6,723 nt of DNA, from positions 1-6,723 of the forward strand of contig JAYYUG010000101.1 of NCBI GenBank assembly GCA_036344135.1. The letters run 5' to 3'. The first letter of the stretch is position 1; the number at the start of each line of letters is the position of its first letter. Shown here in pieces: positions 1 through 6,314 of the stretch. A program made the translations under genes and the position numbers. The DNA is from GCA-002731945 sp036344135 (GTDB lineage Bacteria > Pseudomonadota > Alphaproteobacteria > MED-G09). The notes beneath the pieces are model-generated. The model saw only the letters and a program-made list of their open reading frames with translations, did no database searches and was not told the origin of the DNA.

Positions 1-982
1 TTGAACCATTTTCTCCTTTAACAGATAAGCTTCCGTCGGCCCTAACTATGGCTGAAAACTTTTTGGCCTTTAATCTCTTAGGTCCTTTTAAAGTACTTCC
101 AGGCTTTATGACACCACTTTCTACAAGATTACCGAAAGGTATTCTAATCTGATCTTTCTTAGATTCTGTTATTGCAAGGTGTTTAGGATTAGAAGTTTTA
201 ACATTTTTCAATCTCTTCTCAGCCGCAGAAATGTATTTCTTCTCTCTTTCTATTCCTATATATGATCTTCCTAATTTCTTTGCGACTACCCCAGTAGTTC
301 CGGTTCCAAAAAAAGGATCCAAGATTAAATCTCCAGGCCGAGAAGACGCTAATAAAACTCTATAGAGAAGTGCTTCTGGTTTTTGGGTGGAATGTATCTT
401 TTTACCATTTATATCCTTAAGCCTCTCTTTGCCGGAGCAAATCGGAATTGTCCAATCAGATCTCATTTGAATACCTTCATTAAGGGATTTCATGGCTTGA
501 TAATTAAAATCATATTTCGAATCTTGATTTACTGAAGCCCATACTAAAGTTTCATGAGCGTTCGTAAAACGGGTTCCCCTGAAATTCGGCATGGGGTTAG
601 CTTTTCTCCAAATGATGTCATTTAATATCCAAAACCCTAGATCTTGCATAATCTTACCTATACGGAAAATATTATGATAAGAGCCAATGACCCATATTGA
701 ACCAGAAGATTTTAACAACCTTTTGCATTCTACCAACCATTCAAAAGTAAATTCATCATATTTTTTAAAATTTTCAAATTTGTCCCAATGATCATCAACT
801 GCGTTTACCTTAGAAGAGTCTGGTCGCAATAGATCGTTTTTTAACTGAAGGTTATAAGGGGGATCCGCAAAAACAAGATCAAAAGAACAATCAGGAAAAT
901 CCTTCATAGACTCAATGGTATCGCCTTTAACAATTCTATTGGCTTTAAGTTTATTGGTTTCTTTAACGTTTTCTTTTACCAT
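1..982 (-). CDS. ccrM: CcrM-type adenine-N6 DNA methyltransferase (GANTC), 3' end cut by window edge
   Basis: This gene encodes the cell-cycle DNA methyltransferase that methylates adenine in GANTC. 327 codons are visible. Motif IV DPPYNL is at residues 40-45, followed by a segment typical of CcrM and HinfI methylases (NDIIWRKANPMPNFRGTRF, about 121-139). The SAM-binding motif DPFFGTGTTG is at 222-231. Motif IV before the SAM motif is the beta-class order. From about residue 281 (PFGNLVESGVIKPGSTL) the protein enters the RAMA-like C-terminal domain found in alphaproteobacterial CcrM. Caulobacter CcrM is about 358 residues, so roughly 30 are missing off the edge. The ATG is preceded by a strong AGGAGG at 995-1000, with a longish 12-nt spacing. 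It lies downstream of rnhB, a neighbour I recall for ccrM in other alphaproteobacteria. GANTC specificity is inferred from family resemblance. It is not in a restriction-modification pair within this window. Confidence 0.95.
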   Translation of the reverse strand, partial: MVKENVKETNKLKANRIVKGDTIESMKDFPDCSFDLVFADPPYNLQLKNDLLRPDSSKVNAVDDHWDKFENFKKYDEFTFEWLVECKRLLKSSGSIWVIGSYHNIFRIGKIMQDLGFWILNDIIWRKANPMPNFRGTRFTNAHETLVWASVNQDSKYDFNYQAMKSLNEGIQMRSDWTIPICSGKERLKDINGKKIHSTQKPEALLYRVLLASSRPGDLILDPFFGTGTTGVVAKKLGRSYIGIEREKKYISAAEKRLKNVKTSNPKHLAITESKKDQIRIPFGNLVESGVIKPGSTLKGPKRLKAKKFSAIVRADGSLSVKGENGS

Positions 983-1083
983 TCAAGAGAACATCCTCCT
1001 TATAAATTATTAGAAGGTCAAGAGGAGAAGACTATAAAACTAAAATAAAATCTTATTTTCTATATATTGAGTCCTGTTTAACT
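983..1083 (-). promoter_or_regulatory. rnhB-ccrM spacer with a weak candidate ccrM promoter
   Basis: This 101-nt AT-rich spacer separates rnhB from ccrM and contains no gene. A possible sigma70-type promoter reads TTGAAG (1082-1087, overlapping the rnhB stop), 17 bases, then TATAGA (1059-1064). Each box matches consensus at four of six positions, which in AT-rich DNA is weak evidence. One GANTC site (1069-1073) falls in the spacer between the boxes and another (1089-1093) lies just upstream. I found no clear CtrA-type TTAA-N7-TTAA site. An AT-only hairpin (AAAATAA/TTATTTT, about 1043-1060) is too weak to call a terminator, so read-through from the gcv operon into ccrM remains possible. The ccrM ribosome binding site is at 995-1000. 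Confidence 0.3.
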
Positions 1084-1095
1084 TCAAAGACTCAA
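1067..1095. repeat. Inverted repeat made of two GANTC sites upstream of ccrM
   Basis: TTGAGTC (1067-1073) and GACTCAA (1089-1095) form a perfect 7-bp inverted repeat with a 15-nt spacer. Each arm contains one GANTC site, the sequence CcrM-type enzymes methylate. The repeat spans the rnhB stop codon and lies about 85-113 bases upstream of the ccrM start. In Caulobacter, paired GANTC sites in the ccrM promoter region take part in feedback by methylation state, so a regulatory role here is a reasonable inference. As RNA it could fold into a weak hairpin, but no U-run follows, so it is not a clear terminator. Confidence 0.5.
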
Positions 1096-1719
1096 CATCT
1101 TGCGAACAGGGGAAAAAGATTTTCTATGGTATTTTGTAGGACCGTGGTGTTCTAGTGCATTTAAGTGCTCTTTCGTTCCATAACCTTTATTTCTTTTCCA
1201 ATTAAATGAGGGGAATTCAACATCAATTTCTTCCATATATTGATCCCGTAAAACCTTCGCAACAATTGATGCGGAAGCAATAGACAATGACTTAGCGTCT
1301 CCCTTAACAAGGCTTTTCGTTTTAATATCTGTTTTGGGCGTTACGCTTCCATCAATCAAAACTAAATCAGGTGTAATTTCTAAATTATTAATCGCTCTTG
1401 TCATAGCTAAGAAAGTCGCTTCCAAGATATTTATTTTATCTATTTCTTCTACATTCGCTACACCAACTCCAAACATATGATTAGAAGTGATTTTATTAAA
1501 AACTTCTTTTCTCTTCCAAGGAGAAATTTTTTTAGAGTCGTTTATTCCATAGGGAATATTATCTTTTTAAACTATTAATGAAGCAGAAAAAACTGGTCCA
1601 ACCCATGGACCTCGACCAGCCTCGTCGACACCTGCAATAATATTATAATTCTGCGAATGGTAGATCTCTAGATCAAGGTTTGGTTTTATTCTGCCGCTAT
1701 TATTTTCTCTTTTTTCCAT
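1084..1719 (-). pseudogene. rnhB: Ribonuclease HII gene interrupted by one in-frame TAA (codon 51)
   Basis: RNase HII cuts the RNA strand of RNA-DNA hybrids and starts removal of ribonucleotides misincorporated in DNA. Read from the ATG at 1719, the frame gives 211 codons, a normal family length. Catalytic D32 and E33 (GVDEAGRGP) come before the interruption. NDSKK (60-64), D123 (IDGS), D141 (VKGD) and the C-terminal KGYGTKEHL and HRKSF blocks come after it. The TAA is at 1567-1569 between V50 and K52, in the variable stretch before NDSKK, and the frame is the same on both sides. It therefore looks like a single substitution of a codon such as AAA, GAA or CAA, not a frameshift. The start overlaps gcvPB by 34 nt, so it is probably co-transcribed with the gcv genes. 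The ATG at 1476 would give a 130-residue fragment lacking D32/E33, unlikely to be active. Family identity is very secure; whether the gene is truly dead or this is a sequence error is open. Confidence 0.9.
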
Positions 1720-3188
1720 CTTAAAATAGGTTCCCTAGCAGCTTTAGTTTCATTGAGCCTCCCGACTGGAGTATATTTAGGAGCATTTTTAAAAGAATCT
1801 GAATCTGATTGAGTTTTATTGACAAGATCTTTCATAGTTAAAATAAATTGATCAATAGAAAACTTGGACTCTGTTTCCGTAGGTTCAACAAGCAAGGCGC
1901 CATGAACTACCAAAGGGAAGTATATTGTCATAGGATGGTAACCTTTATCAATCAGAGCTTTTGCAAAATCTAGTGTTTCAACATCTGTATCTTTTAAGAA
2001 GTCATCATTAAAGAGAACTTCATGCATACAATAACCTTCGTATGCCGATGACATAACATCTTCTAAAGAAGATTTAATATAATTAGCACTAAGTACTGCG
2101 TCCTCGGAAACCTGCCTTAAGCCATCTGCTCCATGACTTAGCATATAAGATAAAGCTCTTACATACATACCCATTTGACCATGAAAAGCATTTAATCTAC
2201 CGAAGGATTCTAAAAGATTTTCGTTGCTTTCGTCTTCAAAAATTTCAAATTTATTACCAATTTTTTCTATCTTTGGCGCTGGACAAAAACTGGCTAATTT
2301 ATCTGAAAAAACAACAGGGCCTGAACCTGGTCCCCCACCGCCATGTGGTGTAGAAAAGGTTTTATGTAAATTAATATGCATAGCATCAATTCCCATATCT
2401 CCTGGTTTGATTTTACCGACTAGAGCATTAAAATTAGCCCCATCACAATATAGATAACCGCCATTTTGGTGTATAATTTCAGATATCTTAATGATATCTT
2501 TCTCAAACAAACCACAAGTATTAGGGTTTGTGATCATTGCAGCTGCAAATTCTTTATCGATCTTACTCTTAAAGTCTTTTAAATCTAATCTACCGGCAAC
2601 GGTAGATTTAATTGTTATTACTTCAAATCCTAAGAAAGCAGCCGTAGCTGGATTTGTTCCATGAGCTGAATCTGGAACTAAGACTTTTTTTCTTGATTCT
2701 TGACCTTTAGATTTCAATGCCTGTTTTATGGCCATCATTCCACACAATTCACCTTGAGCTCCAGCCTTTGGTGACATCGCAATTGCTGACATACCTGTGA
2801 GTTCTTTCAACCATAATGAAATTTCATGAATGAGCTCCAAAGCTCCTTGACATGTTGAAACAGGTTGCAACGGATGAATATCACTAAATCCTTTTAATCT
2901 TGCTAACTTTTCATTCAATCTAGGGTTGTGCTTCATAGTGCATGATCCCAAGGGATACATCCCGGCATCAATTGAATAATTTTTTCTTGATAAGCGAACA
3001 TAATGTCTTACTGCTTCTGGTTCGCTCAATCCAGGAATTCCAATTTCTTGGTCTTCATAACTAGAACCTATTCTCTGTTCATACCCGTGTAATTCAGGGA
3101 AGTCGACACCTGATTTATTCAAACCCCCTATCTCGAATAATAACATCTCTTCATGATCTAAACCTTTATGGCTTATTTTTTCCTTCAT
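1686..3188 (-). CDS. gcvPB: Glycine dehydrogenase (decarboxylating) subunit 2
   Basis: This is the PLP-carrying half of the two-subunit P-protein. The P-protein decarboxylates glycine and passes the aminomethyl group to lipoyl-GcvH. The 500-residue length fits GcvPB. Visible family signatures are YPLGSCTMKHNP (78-89), SPKAGAQGE (139-147), DSAHGTNPA (173-181), NPNTCGLFE (221-229), CDGANFNA (248-255) and NLHKTFSTPHGGGGPG (273-288). K276 in the last is the expected PLP Schiff-base lysine, with a glycine-rich loop after it. Its ATG overlaps the gcvPA stop as ATGA (3185-3188), which suggests translational coupling and matched production of the two subunits. The stop is TAA, and the last 34 nt also encode the start of rnhB in another frame. 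No damage is visible. Confidence 0.97.
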   Translation of the reverse strand: MKEKISHKGLDHEEMLLFEIGGLNKSGVDFPELHGYEQRIGSSYEDQEIGIPGLSEPEAVRHYVRLSRKNYSIDAGMYPLGSCTMKHNPRLNEKLARLKGFSDIHPLQPVSTCQGALELIHEISLWLKELTGMSAIAMSPKAGAQGELCGMMAIKQALKSKGQESRKKVLVPDSAHGTNPATAAFLGFEVITIKSTVAGRLDLKDFKSKIDKEFAAAMITNPNTCGLFEKDIIKISEIIHQNGGYLYCDGANFNALVGKIKPGDMGIDAMHINLHKTFSTPHGGGGPGSGPVVFSDKLASFCPAPKIEKIGNKFEIFEDESNENLLESFGRLNAFHGQMGMYVRALSYMLSHGADGLRQVSEDAVLSANYIKSSLEDVMSSAYEGYCMHEVLFNDDFLKDTDVETLDFAKALIDKGYHPMTIYFPLVVHGALLVEPTETESKFSIDQFILTMKDLVNKTQSDSDSFKNAPKYTPVGRLNETKAAREPILRWKKEKIIAAE

Positions 3189-4531
3189 GATATTATTTCC
3201 TCAGCTGCTTTAGAAAATCTTTCAAAATCTTGACCTGAATTAATTTCTGTACATGCAATTACAAGATAATTTTTAAATTGATCATTTTGTGGTTCTAATC
3301 TGCTTACAGGAACTCCAGCAAGAATTCCTTTATGGCTCATTTTTTCAACGAACACTTTAGCTTCAATAGGCAAAGAAATTGTGAACTCATTAAAGAAAGT
3401 CTTATTTAGAATCTTAATTCCAGAAATTTTTTCAATGTTCTTAGATAACTTTATGGCGGACTCATGGTTTAATTTTGAGAGAGATTTGAATCCCTTCTCG
3501 CCCAATAAAGATAAATGCACAGTAAAAGCTAGACTACATAAGCCGGAATTTGTACAAATATTTGATGTAGCTTTCTCTCTTCTAATATGTTGTTCCCTGG
3601 TAGAAAGAGTTAAAACAAAACCTTTCTTACCCTTAATATCTGTAGTCTCTCCAACAATCCTTCCGGGCATTTGGCGTACAAATTCTTTTTTTGATGATAA
3701 TAATCCTATGTATGGCCCTCCAAAATTTAAAGGATTTCCTAATGATTGTCCTTCACAGGCTACTATGTCTGCTCCCATTTTTCCTGGACTCTTCATAATG
3801 CCCAGAGAAACAACCTCATTCACTACCACTACCAATAAAGATCCGAAAGAATGAACGTACTTCGATAATTCTGTTAAATCGTGACAGTTACCAAAAAAAT
3901 CAGGGTTTTGAACCACTACACAAGAGGTTTTATCACTTATTTTCTCTCTTAAATCTTCAAAATTGTCGGAAAAATTAAGACTATATCCTAAGGATTGATT
4001 ATTTTTATCTAATAACGTCTTTATTACGCTGGCGTATTGAGGATGAAGACCGTTTGATAAAATTATTTTATCTCTTCCTGTTATTCTTTGAGCCATTGAA
4101 ACTGCCTCAGCGGTTGCTGTCGATCCATCGTACATAGAAGCATTTGATATATCCATTCCAGTCAATAGAGATACTTGGGTTTGAAATTCAAAGAGATATT
4201 GTAAAGTTCCTTGTGATATTTCGGGTTGATAAGGTGTATACGACGTCAAAAACTCCGATCTTTGAATAATATGATCAACACTTGCCGGAATATGATGCTT
4301 ATAGGCTCCTGTTCCTAGAAAAAAAGCAGTTGAATCTGCAAAAAGGTTTCTATCTGCAAGAGATGATAAATATCTTTCAACTTCCATCTCTGTTTTATAA
4401 TTTGGTAAATTTAATTTTGGATTAAGCTCAATATCACTTGGCACATCGGAAAATAGCTCGTCAACTTTTTCTATTCCTATAGCATCTAGCATATCGTTTC
4501 TATTTTCTTCTGTTAAAGGTAAGTATCTCAT
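3185..4531 (-). CDS. gcvPA: Glycine dehydrogenase (decarboxylating) subunit 1
   Basis: This is the N-terminal half of the P-protein, acting as a heteromer with GcvPB in the cytoplasm. The 448-residue length is normal for GcvPA. Signatures are GTGAYKHHIPASVD (73-86), YTPYQPEISQGTLQ (98-111), NASMYDGSTATAEA (130-143), ACEGQSLGNPLNFGGPYIG (258-276) and STREQHIRREKATSNICTN (310-328). It lacks the PLP lysine, as expected because that residue is in GcvPB. The start lies 3 nt after the gcvH stop, with an AAGGA ribosome binding site inside the end of gcvH. The stop TGA overlaps the gcvPB start. The split P-protein contrasts with the single long GcvP of E. coli and most eukaryotes and is common in many alphaproteobacteria, Firmicutes and archaea. 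Confidence 0.97.
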   Translation of the reverse strand: MRYLPLTEENRNDMLDAIGIEKVDELFSDVPSDIELNPKLNLPNYKTEMEVERYLSSLADRNLFADSTAFFLGTGAYKHHIPASVDHIIQRSEFLTSYTPYQPEISQGTLQYLFEFQTQVSLLTGMDISNASMYDGSTATAEAVSMAQRITGRDKIILSNGLHPQYASVIKTLLDKNNQSLGYSLNFSDNFEDLREKISDKTSCVVVQNPDFFGNCHDLTELSKYVHSFGSLLVVVVNEVVSLGIMKSPGKMGADIVACEGQSLGNPLNFGGPYIGLLSSKKEFVRQMPGRIVGETTDIKGKKGFVLTLSTREQHIRREKATSNICTNSGLCSLAFTVHLSLLGEKGFKSLSKLNHESAIKLSKNIEKISGIKILNKTFFNEFTISLPIEAKVFVEKMSHKGILAGVPVSRLEPQNDQFKNYLVIACTEINSGQDFERFSKAAEEIIS

Positions 4532-4534
4532 TTT

Positions 4535-4906
4535 CTATCCTTCTATAAATTTCTTATACGAGTCTTCATCCATTAAGTTTTGTAATTCTTCGGGATTTGA
4601 AACTTTAATTTCGAAAAACCAACCCCTACCTATTGGATCTTCATTAACTAATTCTGGAGAAACACTTAAATCTTCATTTGTCTTTATCACTTCTCCCGAA
4701 ACTGGAGAGTAAACTTCACTTGCCGCCTTTACAGATTCAACGACAGCAATATTATCACCCTGATTAGCTTTAACCCCGTTTTCTGGTAATTCTACAAAAA
4801 CAACGTCTCCTAACTGTTCGCTTGCATAAGCTGATATACCCACTACTCCACTACCTTCATTAATCCTTATCCATTCATGTTCTTTTGTATAAAAAATACT
4901 CGACAT
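4535..4906 (-). CDS. gcvH: Glycine cleavage system H protein (lipoyl carrier)
   Basis: GcvH is the mobile lipoyl carrier that shuttles the aminomethyl group and electrons between the P, T and L proteins. From the ATG at 4906 it is 123 residues, a normal length. The opening FYTKEHEWI is the typical H-protein start. The lipoylation motif is AVVESVKAASE, with K60 as the expected attachment lysine, followed by YSPVSGEV. The C-terminal part has the usual NEDPIGRGWFFEIKV block (about 92-106). A TTG directly upstream (4907-4909) could in principle start translation, but the ATG is preferred because AAGGA sits 9 nt before it. It begins 3 nt after the gcvT stop and ends in TAG 3 nt before gcvPA, as a tightly coupled operon gene. 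Attachment of lipoate needs LipA/LipB or LplA encoded elsewhere. Confidence 0.97.
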   Translation of the reverse strand: MSSIFYTKEHEWIRINEGSGVVGISAYASEQLGDVVFVELPENGVKANQGDNIAVVESVKAASEVYSPVSGEVIKTNEDLSVSPELVNEDPIGRGWFFEIKVSNPEELQNLMDEDSYKKFIEG

Positions 4907-4909
4907 CAA

Positions 4910-6043
4910 TTAATTTCCTTTAAAATATTTGTGCGACACAAAAGGCAATTGAGTGCAGGTAGAGGGAATCATTTTTTCTCTTACTTTCAAAAAAACTTCT
5001 TGAGATTCATTTAATTTCTCAAACTTTATAAACCCTATGGATATAGGAACCTTTAAAGATGGAGAATAACCTCCGCTAGTAACAATACCAATTTCTTTAC
5101 CATCAGAATCGTGGATAGTTGTTCCTTCTCTAGCTGGAACCTGAGCAAAGGGTTTAATGCCAACTAATATCTTTTCAGGGCCCTTGTTTATTTGTGTTTT
5201 TATGGTTTTAGAACCTAAGAAGTTTCCTTGTTTGAGTCTTTTTTTGGATAAGGTCCAACCTAATCCGGCCTCAATAGGAGTAGTTTTTAAATCTATATCA
5301 TGCCCATAAAGACATAATCCAGCCTCCATTCTAAGTGAATCTCTTGCTCCTAAACCAATAAGCTTAACTTTCTTATTAGAAAGAATTTTATTAGCAAGAG
5401 AATATGCGATTCTTCCTGGAATTGAAATCTCATAACCGTCTTCGCCGGTGTATCCACATCTTGAAACTAAAACCTTCTCACCATCAAAAACAGACGTATT
5501 GAATGTCATAAAAGGCATATCGACAAAACCGGGTATGTGTTTATTTAAGATGTTTGCCGATAAAGGGCCTTGCAAAGCTATCAATGCTCTATCATTTAAT
5601 AATTCTACTCTAAAATTATTGTTTAAATTGGATGATAGATGATTCAAATCCTTCTGAATACAGTCGGCATTAACGACCATTCTTACATGATTAGAATCAT
5701 TAAGCGGTTTATAAACCATTAAGTCGTCGATTATTCTTCCATCTTTGTTCAGTAGTTGAGTATATTTAATTTGGCCATGTTTCATTTCGGAAAAAGATAT
5801 GGGAAGTATTTTTTCTAGTGCTTCAAAAATTAATCCACCAGAAATCTTAATTTGACCCATATGGGACACATCAAAAAGACCTGCAGATTCTCTAGTATGA
5901 TTATGCTCATTTAAAATGCCTGTTTCGTATTGTATAGGTAAAATATGACCTGCAAATTCTACTAGCTTTGCGTTATTTTCTTTGTGTAGTTTATATAAAG
6001 GAGTCTTTTTTAGGTTATCCTTGTAACCGACAGCCTCAGACAT
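4910..6043 (-). CDS. gcvT: Glycine cleavage system T protein (aminomethyltransferase)
   Basis: GcvT releases ammonia from the aminomethyl-lipoyl H-protein and moves the one-carbon unit to tetrahydrofolate. From the ATG at 6043 it is 377 residues, normal for the family. Signatures are TPLYKLH (14-20), AGLFDVSHMGQI (54-65), DGRIIDDLMVYK (101-112) with the conserved aspartates D106/D107, LIALQGP (154-160), SRCGYTGEDGYEISIPG (194-210) and GARDSLRMEAGLCLYGHDI near the middle. The ATG at 6043 is chosen because GGAGAG (6048-6053) sits 4 nt upstream. An in-frame ATG at 6055 would add four residues, but it has no ribosome binding site and lies within the predicted riboswitch platform stem. It is the first gene of the gcv operon and ends 3 nt before gcvH. 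Confidence 0.96.
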   Translation of the reverse strand: MSEAVGYKDNLKKTPLYKLHKENNAKLVEFAGHILPIQYETGILNEHNHTRESAGLFDVSHMGQIKISGGLIFEALEKILPISFSEMKHGQIKYTQLLNKDGRIIDDLMVYKPLNDSNHVRMVVNADCIQKDLNHLSSNLNNNFRVELLNDRALIALQGPLSANILNKHIPGFVDMPFMTFNTSVFDGEKVLVSRCGYTGEDGYEISIPGRIAYSLANKILSNKKVKLIGLGARDSLRMEAGLCLYGHDIDLKTTPIEAGLGWTLSKKRLKQGNFLGSKTIKTQINKGPEKILVGIKPFAQVPAREGTTIHDSDGKEIGIVTSGGYSPSLKVPISIGFIKFEKLNESQEVFLKVREKMIPSTCTQLPFVSHKYFKGN

Positions 6044-6095
6044 TTTTCTCTCCATGACAGATAAGCTGCTTAAAGCAACTGCCCTCCTCTGTCAT
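6044..6095 (-). promoter_or_regulatory. Riboswitch expression platform and gcvT ribosome binding site
   Basis: Downstream of the second aptamer, the RNA segment AUGACAGA (6088-6095) is perfectly complementary over 8 bp to UCUGUCAU (6054-6061). The first segment overlaps the closing P1 strand of aptamer II (6087-6091), so the two pairings are mutually exclusive. Nested inside is a hairpin, AGUUGCU/AGCAGCU (6074-6080 with 6064-6070) with a UUA loop. The outer stem ends directly against the gcvT Shine-Dalgarno GGAGAG (6048-6053). No U-run follows either stem, so I infer translational rather than terminator control. Without glycine the stem would crowd the ribosome site. With glycine, P1 forms and the site opens. 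This on-switch logic matches known gcv riboswitches but is inferred here from hand folding. Confidence 0.6.
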
Positions 6096-6256
6096 TGGAT
6101 CCTGAGAGATTTCACAAAGAAACTTTGCTTACCCCGTCGGCGAAGTTTTAACTTACTTTCCAGAGTCTTGTCTACCTGCGGTCCTTTTTGCCTGAGAGTT
6201 TCCGAGGGCGGTTGCTCCTTCGGCGCTAAAAAAAGTCTCTCCCGCAAATAGATAGA
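6082..6256 (-). promoter_or_regulatory. Tandem glycine riboswitch (two aptamers)
   Basis: This 5' leader of gcvT matches the tandem glycine riboswitch. Aptamer I spans about 6178-6245. P1 is GCGG/CCGC (6242-6245 with 6178-6181), and GGAGAG pairs with the later CTCTC. The conserved blocks are GCGCCGAAGGAGCAACC (6210-6226) and CTCTCAGG...AAAGGAC (6181-6198). Aptamer II spans about 6087-6165. P1 is CTCTG/CAGAG (6161-6165 with 6087-6091), with blocks CGCCGACGGGGTAAG (6128-6142) and CTCTCAGG (6101-6108), plus a CAAAG/CTTTG hairpin. By hand, its GAAAG opposite CTCTC leaves one A-C mismatch. The leader UCUAUCU (6250-6256) pairs with the linker AGGUAGA (6171-6177), the leader-linker helix known from tandem glycine riboswitches. 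Location directly before gcvT fits glycine sensing that turns on glycine breakdown. Confidence 0.95.
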
Positions 6257-6269
6257 ATCAAAAAGATTC
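6255..6269. repeat. Short inverted repeat of two GANTC sites at the gcv leader start
   Basis: GAATC (6255-6259), five A bases, then GATTC (6265-6269) form a 5-bp inverted repeat. Both arms are GANTC sites. The pair lies at about +2 to +17 of the predicted gcv transcript, immediately before the riboswitch. As RNA it can form a small GAAUC/GAUUC hairpin with a U5 loop, but the 3' arm shares bases with the riboswitch leader strand (6255-6256). A role in methylation-sensitive transcription is possible but not shown. The window holds several dozen GANTC sites by hand count, so position rather than presence is what is notable. Confidence 0.4.
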
Positions 6270-6277
6270 ATACAGCA

Positions 6278-6305
6278 ATTCTAAATGACTGTAACTTGAT
6301 GTCAA
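6278..6305 (-). promoter_or_regulatory. Predicted sigma70-type promoter of the gcv operon
   Basis: The -35 box is TTGACA (6300-6305), a perfect consensus match. It is followed by a 16-nt spacer and the -10 box TAGAAT (6278-6283), which matches five of six positions. The predicted start is near 6271, giving a leader of about 230 nt that contains the whole riboswitch before gcvT. The -35 box begins 9 nt after the stop of the upstream gene, so the promoter fills a very short gap. I see no terminator between that gene and the promoter, so read-through from upstream may add to transcription. Confidence 0.75.
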
Positions 6306-6314
6306 ATGTATTGT

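Noticed and set aside
983..994. Mini-frame ATG-TTC-TCT-TGA directly before the ccrM ATG, in frame with it
   Set aside because: Its ATG abuts the AGGAGG with no spacing, so initiation there is implausible. Reading TGA as tryptophan is excluded because TGA ends gcvPA and rnhB and TGG is used for Trp throughout.
1084..1476. A shorter rnhB starting at the ATG at 1476
   Set aside because: The same frame continues upstream with clear RNase HII sequence, including the catalytic D-E pair and NDSKK. The shorter form would lack half of the active site.
1567..1569. TAA reassigned to an amino acid
   Set aside because: TAA is the natural stop of gcvT and gcvPB, and no other gene in the window has internal TAA codons.
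2224..2457. Plus-strand open frame of 77 codons
   Set aside because: It lies antisense inside gcvPB over the conserved PLP-lysine and glycine-rich region. Its proline-rich translation is a by-product of those glycine codons.
3381..3854. Plus-strand open frame of 157 codons
   Set aside because: It is wholly antisense to conserved gcvPA sequence, has no recognisable motifs, and is explained by the codon constraints of gcvPA.
5448..5642. Plus-strand open frame of 64 codons
   Set aside because: It is antisense to gcvT and shows no family features.
6064..6080. Hairpin AGUUGCU-UUA-AGCAGCU as an intrinsic terminator
   Set aside because: It is followed by UAUCUGUC and not a U-run, so it is better read as part of a translational platform.
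6054..6251. Plus-strand open frame of 65 codons
   Set aside because: It is the reverse complement of the glycine riboswitch. The conserved RNA blocks and pairing on the minus strand explain this region fully.
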